DNA of 64,000 bases from Albidovulum litorale (lineage in GTDB: Bacteria; Pseudomonadota; Alphaproteobacteria; Rhodobacterales; Rhodobacteraceae): the NCBI RefSeq assembly GCF_025751495.1, contig NZ_JAOWKZ010000005.1:186001-250000 (forward strand), given 5' to 3'. Position numbers and translations under genes: made by a program. Positions within the stretch are counted from its first letter, which is position 1. Each line of letters opens with the position of its first letter. Below are positions 1 to 8,674 of this stretch, one piece after another. The notes under the pieces are model-generated. The model was not told the origin of the DNA. It did no database searches and was given only the letters and a program-made list of their open reading frames with translations.

Positions 1-210
1 GATGCCCCAGACATAGGAGAAAAGCTGACGCCAGAGCGGCTGATCGAGACCGTATTTCGCCTCAAGATTGGCCAGCACCTGCGGCGGCAGCGCGCGTTCC
101 TGCGTGAACGGGCCGCCGGGGGCCGCGTGCATCAGGAGGAACGAGATGATGATGAGCAGAAGAAGCGTCGGCACCGCGACGGCCAGACGCTTGATGACAT
201 AGGAGAGCAT
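1..210 (-). CDS. oppB: Oligopeptide ABC transporter permease OppB, N-terminal part
   Basis: The gene runs off the left edge, so only its first 70 codons are present. They read as a short cytoplasmic start (MLSYVIKRL), one strongly hydrophobic membrane segment at about residues 10-28, then the APGGPF motif found after the first helix of OppB/DppB-type permeases. The product would be one of two inner-membrane permeases importing oligopeptides delivered by the binding protein encoded just upstream (oppA, stop at 271). A strong hairpin lies in the 60-bp spacer between the two. The ATG at 208-210 is the start; the family call rests on the N-terminus only. Confidence 0.85.
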   Translation of the reverse strand, partial: MLSYVIKRLAVAVPTLLLLIIISFLLMHAAPGGPFTQERALPPQVLANLEAKYGLDQPLWRQLFSYVWGI

Positions 211-234
211 GAGGAAACCCTACCGCAAGGAAGC

Positions 235-259
235 GGGGCGCGCCGGTCAGGCGCGCCCC
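235..259 (-). terminator. Strong GC hairpin between oppA and oppB
   Basis: A perfect 10-bp inverted repeat (GGGGCGCGCC / GGCGCGCCCC) with a 5-nt loop follows the oppA stop codon. No U-run follows it. In binding-protein operons such hairpins commonly act as partial terminators or 3' RNA stabilisers that keep the binding protein in excess over the permease; that role is inferred here. Confidence 0.6.
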
Positions 260-270
260 TCAAAGCCGCC

Positions 271-1884
271 TTAGTTGGCGACGCGATACATGTCCTTGAG
301 GTACCAGTTCTGCATCAGGTTGTTCACGCTCATGCCCCTCATGTCGGGCTTGATCATCTCAACCTTCGTGTACTGATAGATCGGCGCGAAGGGCATGTTC
401 TCCGCGAGGATCTGTTCGGCTTCCTTGTAGAGCGGCGCCGGGTCAGCGGCCGTCTTCGATTCCTTCATCAACTCGTCGTAACGGTCGTTGAAGAACTTGC
501 CGTTGTTGTGGCCGGAATAGGAGGTGAAGAGGTCCAGATAGGTCGAGGCTTCGTTGTAGTCGCCGCACCATGCATAGCGGGCTACTTCGAAGTCCTGGTT
601 CTGCATCTTGTCGGTATGAACCTTCCATTCCATGTTGTTCGGCGTCATTTCGACACCGACGGATTTCCAGAACTGCTGAATCGCGATGGCGATCTTCTTG
701 TGGTTTTCCGAGGTGTTGTAGTTCAGCGTCAGCTTCAGCGGGTTGTCCGGGCCGTAGCCTGCCTCTGCCAGCAGCTCCTTCGCTTTGGCGAACTTTTCTT
801 CCTGCGGCCAGCTCGCATAGTCGATTTCCGGCATTTCGAAACCGGCGGTTGCCGCATGGGTCCAGTTATAGGACGGCGCCTGTCCACCCTGAAGGATCTT
901 GTCGACGATCGTGTCGCGGTCGATGGCATAGGACAAAGCCTTGCGCACGCGCACATCCTTGAGTGCCGCCGGTCCCTTCGCCTCGTCGAGGTTGAACATG
1001 TAGATATAAGAGCAGGACTGCGGCACCGAGACTGCCTGATCAGGATACTGTTCTTTCAGGCTGGGATATTGTCCCGCCGGGATGTCAACGCGGTCAAGCT
1101 CGCCCGCAAGGTAACGGGTCAGCGCGGCGTTGTTGTCGTTGATCGTCAGCGCGGTCGCCTTGGTGATGATCGTCTTGGCGTCATCCCAGTACATCGGGTT
1201 GCGCTCCATCACGACCTTTTCGCCGAGGATATGTTCTTTCAGCACATAGGCGCCGTTGCCGACGAGGTTGCCCGGTTCGGTCCACTTGTCGCCACCTGCT
1301 TCCACCACGGCCTTGTTGACCGGGAAGACCGAGGCATGGGTGGTCATAGACGGGAAGTAGGGCAGGGGTGCGGTGATCTTCACCTCGAATGTGTGATCGT
1401 CCACGGCCTTGACGCCCAGCTCATCGACCGGCTTTTCGCCCGCGATGATTTCAGAGGCGTTCACGATCTGCATCAGCTCGATATACCAAGCATATTCCGA
1501 GGCGGTCGCCGGATCGGCCAGACGCTTCCACGCATAGACGAAGTCGTTCGCCGTCACCGGATCGCCGTTCGACCACTTGGCGTTGTCGCGCAGGTGGAAG
1601 GTGTAGGTCGTCTTGTCATCCGAAAGTTCGTAGGACGTCGCGACGCCCGGAACGAGGTTGCCGACCTGATCTTCGTTGTAGAGACCTTCGAAGAGCGAGC
1701 GCATGATGCCCGAGCCTTCGACGTCGGTGTTGATCTGCGGGTCCATCGACTTGATCGCGTCCAGGAGCCAGTAGGTGTATTCCTGATTTTCCGCGAGCGT
1801 ATCGCCCGCCGCAACTTCGGCCGCAACGGCCGGCAGGGCGAGGCTGGCGCTGAGGATGGTGGAAAGGAGCAGTTTGTTCATCAT
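271..1884 (-). CDS. oppA: Periplasmic oligopeptide-binding protein OppA
   Basis: This is a family 5 extracellular solute-binding protein of 537 residues, the usual OppA size. It starts with a signal peptide (MMNKLLLSTI...LPAVAA) and continues with family landmarks such as a double-aromatic stretch after the mature N-terminus and the segment SNGDPVTANDFVYAWKR. It captures peptides in the periplasm for the OppBCDF importer, whose oppB gene begins 61 bp downstream. The start at 1884 is preferred because an ACCTCC (GGAGGT on the coding strand) Shine-Dalgarno lies 6 nt upstream; a longer reading frame from 1920 would put extra residues ahead of the signal peptide. The call is secure; the exact substrate is not readable. 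Confidence 0.93.
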   Translation of the reverse strand: MMNKLLLSTILSASLALPAVAAEVAAGDTLAENQEYTYWLLDAIKSMDPQINTDVEGSGIMRSLFEGLYNEDQVGNLVPGVATSYELSDDKTTYTFHLRDNAKWSNGDPVTANDFVYAWKRLADPATASEYAWYIELMQIVNASEIIAGEKPVDELGVKAVDDHTFEVKITAPLPYFPSMTTHASVFPVNKAVVEAGGDKWTEPGNLVGNGAYVLKEHILGEKVVMERNPMYWDDAKTIITKATALTINDNNAALTRYLAGELDRVDIPAGQYPSLKEQYPDQAVSVPQSCSYIYMFNLDEAKGPAALKDVRVRKALSYAIDRDTIVDKILQGGQAPSYNWTHAATAGFEMPEIDYASWPQEEKFAKAKELLAEAGYGPDNPLKLTLNYNTSENHKKIAIAIQQFWKSVGVEMTPNNMEWKVHTDKMQNQDFEVARYAWCGDYNEASTYLDLFTSYSGHNNGKFFNDRYDELMKESKTAADPAPLYKEAEQILAENMPFAPIYQYTKVEMIKPDMRGMSVNNLMQNWYLKDMYRVAN

Positions 1885-2225
1885 CGGATGACCTCCCAGT
1901 GGTTGTGTTGTTGTTTTCATTGTTGCCTAGAATGCGCCTGAATAGACGAATGCGCAAAGCCTAGTGCGCGGGTCGTTCCGCACAAGATCAATGCGCCGGT
2001 ACGAAACGGGTACGTTGCGTCAAGATGCCGGGTAGAACCGGCAGATCGCCGGAAGGGCCTAAAAATCTGCACCGCCGCTCCGGTATTCTGCCGGAGGCGC
2101 CGGAACGAAAGTGACGGGTTGCAATGCGGCCGCGTTACTTTCTTGCGCGGGCAATCCCCTCCGAATCGTTGTGGGCGATTGACCCCGCCCACGGGCGTCG
2201 CCAGACTTGCGCGAGGAGGTGCCGT
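1885..2225. other. Divergent intergenic region between oppA and the DUF1989 gene
   Basis: This spacer of 341 bp separates two divergently transcribed genes and must hold both promoters and ribosome binding sites (GGAGGT for oppA, GAGGAGG for the DUF1989 gene). I see no convincing RNA gene, repeat or operator in it. Confidence 0.5.
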
Positions 2226-3092
2226 ATGAAGCCCGATCATCCAATGAATTCCGCGCCCGAAGATGCCGAGGCCCGGCGTTCCATACGCCCGGTTGTCTGT
2301 TATCCGCCCGAGACGCTTCCGGCGCCAGACATGACGCTCTACCGTACCGCGCGCGAGGGGATGGAGCTGATCAGCAGCGTGACCGTGCCGCCGCGCGAGG
2401 CGCGCTGTTTTCGTGTCCCTGCGGGGCACTTCTTTCGTATCCGGTCGGTCGAGGGGCCGCAGGTCGGCGACCTCAATCTCTGGAACGCGGGCAACCTGAA
2501 GGAACGGTTCTATTCCGGAAAGACGCGCGCCCTGCATGGGACCCATCTGTCGACAGGCGACCGGATGTGGTCAAGCTTTCCCTACATGCGGCCCATGGCC
2601 ACGATCACGCATGACACACTCGACTGGTACGGGTTCGACGCATTCGGCGGAAGTGTGCATGATGTGATCGGCACCCGCTGTGATCCGTATACGCACAACC
2701 TGCTCAGCCATGGCGGGCAGTACCACCATTGCTGTCACTCCAACCTGACCCGCGCGCTGGCGGCGGAAACCGGGCAGCCGGTTGCAAGCATTGAGGGCGA
2801 AGTCCACGATGTTCTCAATGTCTTTATGTGCACGGGCTTCACCCGCGATACCGGCCAGTATTTCATGAAAGCGTCCCCGGTTCGGCCGGGCGACTACCTG
2901 GAATTTTTTGCCGAGATCGATCTGCTCGGCGCCCTGTCAGCCTGTCCCGGCGGCGATTGCTCGGCGGAACATTCCTCAGACACGGCCGCCTGCTATCCGC
3001 TTGTGGTGGATGTGTGCCGACCAGACCGCCGCCTGCTCGGCGGCTGGCAGTCCCCCGCGGTGAACGGATATGAGGGTGGTCACGGCCTGTGA
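2226..3092 (+). CDS. DUF1989 / urea carboxylase-associated family protein
   Basis: The protein has 288 residues and matches the DUF1989 family (PF09347), often encoded next to urea carboxylase or urea/guanidine metabolism genes. Key features are the N-terminal core with VPAGHFFRIRSVEG and GDLNLWNAGN, and a Cys/His-rich stretch (TRCDPYT followed by GGQYHHCCHSN) that probably binds metal. The start at 2226 follows a GAGGAGG Shine-Dalgarno; the frame is open further upstream, but those codons look non-coding. No urea carboxylase gene is adjacent; the neighbour is a divergent peptide transporter. The family call is firm; the biochemical function is not settled, and a link to nitrogen-compound breakdown is only suggested by the family. 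Confidence 0.85.
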   Translation: MKPDHPMNSAPEDAEARRSIRPVVCYPPETLPAPDMTLYRTAREGMELISSVTVPPREARCFRVPAGHFFRIRSVEGPQVGDLNLWNAGNLKERFYSGKTRALHGTHLSTGDRMWSSFPYMRPMATITHDTLDWYGFDAFGGSVHDVIGTRCDPYTHNLLSHGGQYHHCCHSNLTRALAAETGQPVASIEGEVHDVLNVFMCTGFTRDTGQYFMKASPVRPGDYLEFFAEIDLLGALSACPGGDCSAEHSSDTAACYPLVVDVCRPDRRLLGGWQSPAVNGYEGGHGL

Positions 3093-3502
3093 AGCGACCG
3101 GATCGGCGCGGACTGTTTCCGCCTCCGAATCGGGAGCGGATGCGCCTTATCCGCGCCGCAAATCCCTACAAACGCAAAGTAAATAACCCGAAAGCGCCAT
3201 TGAGGTGAACAAATCCCTCATTCACCCGCAATGATTGCGCCGTGGTGGCATTTGCCGGGATAAGCCGCGGAATATCCTTATTTTATAAGGCCTGTGCGAT
3301 TCGTCGTGGTTTCGAAACAACAATCGCCAGAATGGAAACTGTCTCGGGTTCGTCAATATTCCCAGTTTGCGCCCTATTGTTGCCGGGTTCTCGGCCGATC
3401 AGACGGTGCGGCTCTTAACAGTGGGTTAATGGGAGTCGCAAAAGATAACGACCGAGATGCTACCGCCGTGACGGCTGCAATCTGGTGGAATTGGAGCGCG
3501 AA
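3093..3502. other. 410-bp intergenic region upstream of the kinase gene
   Basis: No gene is supported here. The spacer is more AT-rich than its surroundings towards the kinase and contains a perfect short palindrome at 3276-3290. It probably carries the promoter of the kinase cluster. A 72-codon frame in it has no family features. Confidence 0.5.
3276..3290. promoter_or_regulatory. Short perfect palindrome upstream of the kinase gene
   Basis: CCTTAT-TTT-ATAAGG is a perfect 6-bp inverted repeat with a 3-nt centre in otherwise unremarkable intergenic DNA, about 210 bp ahead of the kinase start. It could be an operator or a small hairpin; nothing else supports a specific regulator. Confidence 0.25.
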
Positions 3503-5887
3503 ATGTCAGTGAACGACCTTGTTGAAAAGTCGGAACTCGACGGACAGCTGGATGAACTCCAGCCCGGCACGACTCTGCTGCACGGCCAGTACACAATCAC
3601 CCGCTTCCTGAACAACGGGGGCTTTGGGATTACCTATCTGGCCAAGGACAGCCTGGATCGGGACGTGGTGATCAAGGAATGCTTCGCCGATGCCTTCTGC
3701 CGCCGCACAAAGACGATCGTGTCCGCGCGGTCGCGTGCGCATCAGAATGAGCTGAAGTCGATCATCCGCCACTTCATTCAGGAAGCCCGCAGCCTTTCCA
3801 AGCTCAGGCACCCCAACATTGTCGGCGTGCATCAGGTCTTTGAGGACAACGACACCGCTTACATGGCGATCGACTTCGTCGACGGTCGCGACCTCATGGA
3901 CGTGGTCGAGGACGCCAACAGCAAGTTGGCGCCGGAACAGATCGTCGACATGACCCGTAAATTGCTTTCGGCCATAGGCTATGTGCATGAACACGGGATG
4001 CTGCATCGCGATATTTCGCCCGACAACATTCTCGTTAACCAGCAGGGCGAGCCGATCCTCATCGATTTCGGTGCCGCCCGCGAAAGCGAAACCACCACCG
4101 GTCGCAAGCATTCCGCCCTGCGTGTGGTCAAGGACGGTTATTCGCCGCAGGAATTCTATATCGCAGGCAGCGAACAGGGGCCGTGGAGCGACCTCTACGC
4201 TCTGGCCGCGTCGCTCTATCACACGATCAGCGGTGAAGCCCCGGTCAACGGTCAGGCCCGTCTTGCGGCCATCGCCGAACAGCGCCCCGATCCCTACGTT
4301 CCGCTTGCGGGCCGGATCGAGGGATACCCGAAAGGGTTTCTCGAAGCGATCGACAAGGCGATGATCACCAAGCCGGCGTTGCGCGTGCAAAGCGCTGACG
4401 AATGGCTGGCGATGCTCGACGGCAAGGTTGCCGTCGACGGCAATCCCGACGAGGCGATCTCGCGGTTGTTAACCGAAACGGTCGCCCGCGCCGAGGACGA
4501 GACCGAGAGCGATGACGGCGCGCGCGATCAGTCCCTGCCTGATGCGAAGTCGACAGAATTCGCGCCGTTCTCAATGGATGAAACCGCCCCTGCGACGGGT
4601 CGCGCCGCACCGAAAAGCCGTGGGATGCTCATGGCGGTTTCGGGACTGGCACTACTCGCCGTTCTGGGTGTGGCAGGCTATAGCATGGTTGGCGACGAAG
4701 CGCCCGCGACCGGTGAACAAACGGCTGAGGTTGCAGCAATGGCGCCCGCCACCGGCACGTCGGATTCCGATGGCACGAGCGTCGCCTCGACCGTAGGTGC
4801 CGGCGCCGCAGCGGACGAGAAGGCCGCAGCCGAAGAAGCTGCTGCCGAACAGGCCGCTGCAGAGCAAGCTGCTGCCGAACAGGCCGCCGCTGAGAAGGCC
4901 GCCGCGGAGCAAGCTGCTGCAGAGCAGGCCGCTGCAGAGCAGGCCGCTGCAGAGCAAGCTGCTGCCGAACAGGCCGCCGCTGAGAAGGCCGCTGCAGAGC
5001 AGGCCGCTGCTGAACAGGCCGCCGCGGAGCAAGCTGCTGCAGAGCAGGCCGCTGCTGAACAGGCCGCCGCAGAGCAAGCTGCTGCAGAGCAGGCCGCCGC
5101 TGAGAAGGCCGCTGCGGAGCAAGCCGCTGCTGAACAGGCCGCTGCTGAGAAGGCCGCCGCGGAGCAAGCCGCTGCTGAACAGGCCGCTGCAGAGCAGGCC
5201 GCTGCAGATCAAGCTGCTGCCGAACAGGCCGCCGCCGAACTGGCCGCCGCGGAAGCCGCTGCCAAGCCCGATCTGAGCCTGCCGCTGGTTGAGGCGCAGG
5301 TCTCCTTCGCGCTGTGGGATATCGCGATCCCGTTCGAATTCTCGCAAAACACGGTTCGCAACGCGGAAGTCGCGCTGATCACGAACGTGCCGTCCGAAAT
5401 CAATCACGCGGTCTCGGGCGACTGGATTGCAGAGGGGACCGAGATTTACACCGTTAACGACCGGCCGCTGTCGAAGGAGCTGCCGTTTGAGACCCAGATC
5501 CTGAATGCTCTGGTCGTCGATCCGGACGGGTACACCCGTGCAACCGTGCGGTTCAAGAACCCCGTAAACCAGCGTTTCGAGCGTGGACTTATTGCAGTTC
5601 CGGTCGTGCGCCGGATGGGTCTGGCCGACGGTACTTTGCTTGACATGCAAATGATCGATGATGTCTGGACCGCGACAATAACCGAAATTCCGACAGCACG
5701 CGAAGGCGGATTGCAGGTCGGCGACGTCCTGGTGTCCGAAGCTACAACCGGCCAGTCGATCGATAGCGTCGATGCACTCGGGTCGGTTATGGCAGAACTG
5801 GTGAAATCTGATGCCGCAATGGCAAAGTTCGAAGTGCTGCGAGGCGGCAATTCCACGACCGCCGAGGTTTACCTGACACGACAGTAA
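3503..5887 (+). CDS. Transmembrane Ser/Thr protein kinase with Ala-Glu-Gln repeat stalk and PDZ-like C-terminus
   Basis: Residues about 28-305 form a eukaryotic-like protein kinase: glycine loop NNGGFG (37-42), ATP-binding Lys58 (VVIKE), Glu94, catalytic HRD (168-170), Asn175 and DFG (188-190). The catalytic loop reads HRDISPDN, so the Lys usual two residues after HRD is Ser. A single membrane helix follows at about 374-392. Outside the membrane come 29 pentads of the type EQAAA (439-583) and a C-terminal domain (about 590-794) whose last part (GGLQVGDVLVSEATTG) looks PDZ-like. The product would phosphorylate cytoplasmic partners, most plausibly the FHA protein encoded downstream, with the PP2C as antagonist. 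The start at 3503 has GGAG 6 nt upstream; another ATG lies 18 nt earlier. The kinase call is secure; substrates are inferred. Confidence 0.92.
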   Translation: MSVNDLVEKSELDGQLDELQPGTTLLHGQYTITRFLNNGGFGITYLAKDSLDRDVVIKECFADAFCRRTKTIVSARSRAHQNELKSIIRHFIQEARSLSKLRHPNIVGVHQVFEDNDTAYMAIDFVDGRDLMDVVEDANSKLAPEQIVDMTRKLLSAIGYVHEHGMLHRDISPDNILVNQQGEPILIDFGAARESETTTGRKHSALRVVKDGYSPQEFYIAGSEQGPWSDLYALAASLYHTISGEAPVNGQARLAAIAEQRPDPYVPLAGRIEGYPKGFLEAIDKAMITKPALRVQSADEWLAMLDGKVAVDGNPDEAISRLLTETVARAEDETESDDGARDQSLPDAKSTEFAPFSMDETAPATGRAAPKSRGMLMAVSGLALLAVLGVAGYSMVGDEAPATGEQTAEVAAMAPATGTSDSDGTSVASTVGAGAAADEKAAAEEAAAEQAAAEQAAAEQAAAEKAAAEQAAAEQAAAEQAAAEQAAAEQAAAEKAAAEQAAAEQAAAEQAAAEQAAAEQAAAEQAAAEQAAAEKAAAEQAAAEQAAAEKAAAEQAAAEQAAAEQAAADQAAAEQAAAELAAAEAAAKPDLSLPLVEAQVSFALWDIAIPFEFSQNTVRNAEVALITNVPSEINHAVSGDWIAEGTEIYTVNDRPLSKELPFETQILNALVVDPDGYTRATVRFKNPVNQRFERGLIAVPVVRRMGLADGTLLDMQMIDDVWTATITEIPTAREGGLQVGDVLVSEATTGQSIDSVDALGSVMAELVKSDAAMAKFEVLRGGNSTTAEVYLTRQ
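4817..5251 (+). repeat. 29-copy 15-bp in-frame tandem repeat (EQAAA pentads)
   Basis: The DNA is an uninterrupted array of 29 in-frame 15-bp units encoding E-x-A-A-A, with x mostly Gln and sometimes Lys, Glu or Leu, and one DQAAA. Codon choice varies among units (GCC/GCT/GCA/GCG, GAG/GAA), and blocks of units recur, as expected from unequal crossing-over. The peptide should form a long rigid, highly charged alpha-helix after the membrane helix of the kinase. Copy number is likely to vary between strains. Confidence 0.95.
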
Positions 5888-6244
5888 CGACAACCGGATC
5901 GTCGCCCTAAGGCACGGCGATCCGTCAATTTAGCCGGGTCTCACCCGAATTCCAGCGCGAGGAACGCGCCACGAGAGAGGAAATTTGTAATCGCACCGCG
6001 GAGACCGCTCGGATGAAGCTGGAATCCAGGTTGCAATACCGCCGGTTCAACAGGGTTTGAAGCGGCACATGGACGAGTAACGACGGGCCGGGTTGTTCAT
6101 TTTCCGGTGCCGACGTCCCTGAGTAAAAATTTCGATCTTAAACCAGGAACTATCGAAACCAGCCCGGGGAAACACCCGCGCGGCCGGCCAGGAGAACTGT
6201 TGCCTGTCGTCGCTGCCGGTCGTCTCGGAACGAAAGGAAAGTAA
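5888..6244. other. Intergenic region between kinase and first LysM gene
   Basis: No coding region is supported in these 357 bp. The first 40 bp hold a terminator-like hairpin (CGGATCG at 5895-5901 pairing with CGATCCG at 5918-5924). The last 20 bp give the ribosome binding site of the LysM gene (GAAAGGAAA). A separate promoter for the downstream genes is likely but not identified. Confidence 0.45.
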
Positions 6245-7321
6245 ATGCAGTCACATCTCAAGATTCTGGGTACATCCGCCATTGCCCTGACCCTTTGCGC
6301 CGGGGCTGGCATGGCTCAGGAAGCCTGCAAATCCTACCGCGTCACGACGGGCGACACGCTGCTCAAGATCGCCGAGAAAGCCTACGGTTCGGGCAAGTAC
6401 CGCATGATCTATGACGCCAACGTGGATACGATCGGCGGGGACCCCAACCGGATTGAAATCGGTATGATGCTTCGTCTGCCGTGCGCCGACGGGTCAATGC
6501 CGGCTGCCGTTACCGCTGCGCCGGTCGAACCGTCGGCCGCAGCCGTCGCCGCCGCCGCCGAAGAAACCGGGCCGATCGTCCTGATTACCGGCAACGATTT
6601 TCCGCCCTTCACCGATGAAAGCCTGCCGGGCCGCGGCATGTTCACCGAACTTGTCGAGACGGCCGCCTACCGCGCCGATCCCGAAAAGAAGTTCGAGATT
6701 CAGTTCGTCAACGACTGGGACGCGCATCTTGATCTGCTGCTTCCGGCTTTGGCCTTTGACGGCTCCTTCCCCTGGTCGAAGCCGAATTGCGATCAGGCGG
6801 AATCGCTTTCGGTGCATGATCAGAACCGCTGCGCGAACTACGACTTCTCCGAGCCGTTCTACGAAGTTGTCGATGGGTTCTTTGCCCGCAAGGACAGCGA
6901 ATACGCGGTCGCTTTGAAGCACGAAGACCTGTTCGGCAGCCGTATCTGCCGTCCTGAGGGTTATTCGACCGCGCATCTCGATGCAGCCGGTCTGTCTGAG
7001 CCGATCATCAAGCTCTATCGCCCGGCACAGGTTTCGGACTGCTTCCAGGCATTGATGACGTCTTCTGTCGACGTGATCTCACTCGACTCGCTGGTTGCCG
7101 CTGACAACATCGCTTCGCTCGGTCTTGGCGACGAAATCGTTGAAAATCAGAATCTTGGAGAAGTGAACGAGCTTTACGTCGTCGTTAACAAGAAGCATCC
7201 GCGCGCGGAAGAAACGCTGAATCTGCTGAATGCGGGTCTGCGCGAAATGGTCAGTTCGGGCGAATGGTACGAGATCGTTTCGACTGCTCTCAAGCGGCAG
7301 ATGGTCGGTGCGACGAACTGA
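6245..7321 (+). CDS. Secreted LysM plus solute-binding-domain protein, copy 1
   Basis: The product has 358 residues: a signal peptide (about 1-24), a LysM domain (28-80) bracketed by Cys28 and Cys80, an Ala-rich linker, then a family 3 solute-binding-like domain (about 105-350) opening with LITGNDFPPFTDE. LysM domains bind peptidoglycan, so the protein should sit on the cell wall in the periplasm. It is the first and most divergent of three similar genes in a row (next at 7415 and 8675). No permease or ATPase gene is nearby, so sensing or scaffolding is more likely than import; that is inference. An AAGGAAA ribosome site precedes the ATG. Confidence 0.85.
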   Translation: MQSHLKILGTSAIALTLCAGAGMAQEACKSYRVTTGDTLLKIAEKAYGSGKYRMIYDANVDTIGGDPNRIEIGMMLRLPCADGSMPAAVTAAPVEPSAAAVAAAAEETGPIVLITGNDFPPFTDESLPGRGMFTELVETAAYRADPEKKFEIQFVNDWDAHLDLLLPALAFDGSFPWSKPNCDQAESLSVHDQNRCANYDFSEPFYEVVDGFFARKDSEYAVALKHEDLFGSRICRPEGYSTAHLDAAGLSEPIIKLYRPAQVSDCFQALMTSSVDVISLDSLVAADNIASLGLGDEIVENQNLGEVNELYVVVNKKHPRAEETLNLLNAGLREMVSSGEWYEIVSTALKRQMVGATN

Positions 7322-7414
7322 TCGCGAAGGCAACGAAAACCTAGTGGCGCAAACCGCTCGATGAAGGTGGTTAAGGGCCAGACACAAATAGAAGAATTCA
7401 AAAGGAATAGCGAA

Positions 7415-8509
7415 ATGAAGTCTCCGACAAACATGAAAACGCTTCTGCTGGCCAGCGCCGCCGTGACGGTGATGTCAGGTGCGGCGTTCGCCCAGGAGGC
7501 CTGCGCGTCCTACACGGTCAAGGACGGTGACAGCCTCGGTTCGATCGCACAGACGGCCTACGGCACGTTCGACTACCAGATGATCTTCAACGCCAACCGC
7601 AGCGCGATCGAGAATCCGAACAGCCTTGATCCGGGAACCGTGCTTCAGCTTCCCTGTGAGGACGGCAGCCTGTCCGAAGGCACCAAGGTAACCGACATCA
7701 TTGAGCAGGAAGAAGAAAAGCAGGCAAAGAAGGCGAAATCGAACGTCTACGAGCCGCCGATCAAGCTTGTTTCGGGCAATGGCTGGGCGCCCTTTACCGG
7801 CGAAGACCTGAAGGGCGGCGGTATGCTTGTCCGTCTGGCGACGACGGCCCTGAACCGTGGCGGCAACGACCGCGAACATAATCTCAGCTTCGTTGACGAC
7901 TGGGCGGCGCATTTCGAAACGCTCCTGCCCTTGGGTGCCTTCGACGTGTCGATTGCCTGGGTTGTTCCGTCGGATTGTTCGAAGCCCGACGAACTCGATG
8001 ACAACTCTCGCATGCGCTGCACCGAGCTGGATGCAACGCTGCCGATCTACGAAACCGTGACGGCCTACTGGTCACGTTCGGACAACGAATATGCCGCCGT
8101 CAAATCGTTCGCCGACTATGCCGGCGCGACGATCTGTCGGCCTGAAGGCTGGTCGATCCTCGACCTGACCAGCGAAGGTCTGGTCGAGCCGGTGGTCACC
8201 TATATCGCTCCGCCGACCGCGCGTGACTGTGTTGAGGCCGTTCTGAGCGGCAAGGCCGACATGACCTCGCTCGATCTGGAAACGGGCGGTGCATCGGTCA
8301 ACGAAGTCGCCGAAGCCGCCGGTGTGATCCAGCCGAACCCGAACCTGTCAAAACTGGAATCGCTTCACTTCGTCACGCACAAGACCAACCCGCGTGGCCG
8401 CGTCTATATCGCGATGCTCAACAAGGGCCTGAACGAGATGCGTGAAAGCGGCGAATGGTACGCAATCATCGCCGACAGCCTGGCCGAATTCAACAAGGCC
8501 GGGCTCTGA
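7415..8509 (+). CDS. Secreted LysM plus solute-binding-domain protein, copy 2
   Basis: It shares the architecture of copy 1: signal peptide (1-27), Cys-bracketed LysM (30-81, with the DGDSLGSIAQ loop), a charged linker (EQEEEKQAKKAK) and a solute-binding-like domain starting near VSGNGWAPFTGED. Long stretches are nearly identical to copy 3 (for example VRLATTALNRGGNDRE and SHKTNPRGRVY-type segments), showing a recent tandem duplication. The start at 7415 is chosen because AAAAGGA lies just upstream and the signal peptide follows; the frame stays open to 7361. Ligand unknown. Probably periplasmic and cell-wall-bound. Confidence 0.85.
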   Translation: MKSPTNMKTLLLASAAVTVMSGAAFAQEACASYTVKDGDSLGSIAQTAYGTFDYQMIFNANRSAIENPNSLDPGTVLQLPCEDGSLSEGTKVTDIIEQEEEKQAKKAKSNVYEPPIKLVSGNGWAPFTGEDLKGGGMLVRLATTALNRGGNDREHNLSFVDDWAAHFETLLPLGAFDVSIAWVVPSDCSKPDELDDNSRMRCTELDATLPIYETVTAYWSRSDNEYAAVKSFADYAGATICRPEGWSILDLTSEGLVEPVVTYIAPPTARDCVEAVLSGKADMTSLDLETGGASVNEVAEAAGVIQPNPNLSKLESLHFVTHKTNPRGRVYIAMLNKGLNEMRESGEWYAIIADSLAEFNKAGL

Positions 8510-8516
8510 ACCAACG

Positions 8517-8545
8517 ACCGCTCCGGCCATTCTTGCCGGAGCGGT
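8517..8545 (+). terminator. Hairpin after LysM copy 2
   Basis: A perfect 11-bp stem (ACCGCTCCGGC / GCCGGAGCGGT) with a 7-nt loop begins 8 nt after the stop codon. There is no U-tract, so it may act as an intrinsic terminator of weak strength or as an mRNA 3'-end stabiliser between the two paralogues. Confidence 0.5.
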
Positions 8546-8674
8546 GACCACCGAATGTCAGCCCGTCCGATGTCCACCTTCTGTGTGACGCTATAGGTGC
8601 GGGCAGTGTGAAAAACGAGTGCGAGTAATCCGTTTGAAAATCAACCGCAGAGAATTCAAGGACGGGACCAAAAC

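Noticed and set aside
127-1941. A 604-codon plus-strand frame opposite oppA
   Set aside because: It is the antisense shadow of the oppA coding strand; its product is full of His/Arg/Val-rich runs without any family motif, while oppA matches throughout.
3276-3290. Small palindrome as an insertion-site or attachment site
   Set aside because: Too short, no flanking duplication, and no recombinase gene nearby; kept only as a possible operator.
4817-5251. CRISPR array
   Set aside because: The repeats are contiguous, 15 bp, in frame with the kinase and lack spacers.
4652-5893. A minus-strand frame of 413 codons rich in Gly-Leu repeats opposite the kinase
   Set aside because: It arises from the reverse complement of the EQAAA repeat array; no start signal or family pattern.
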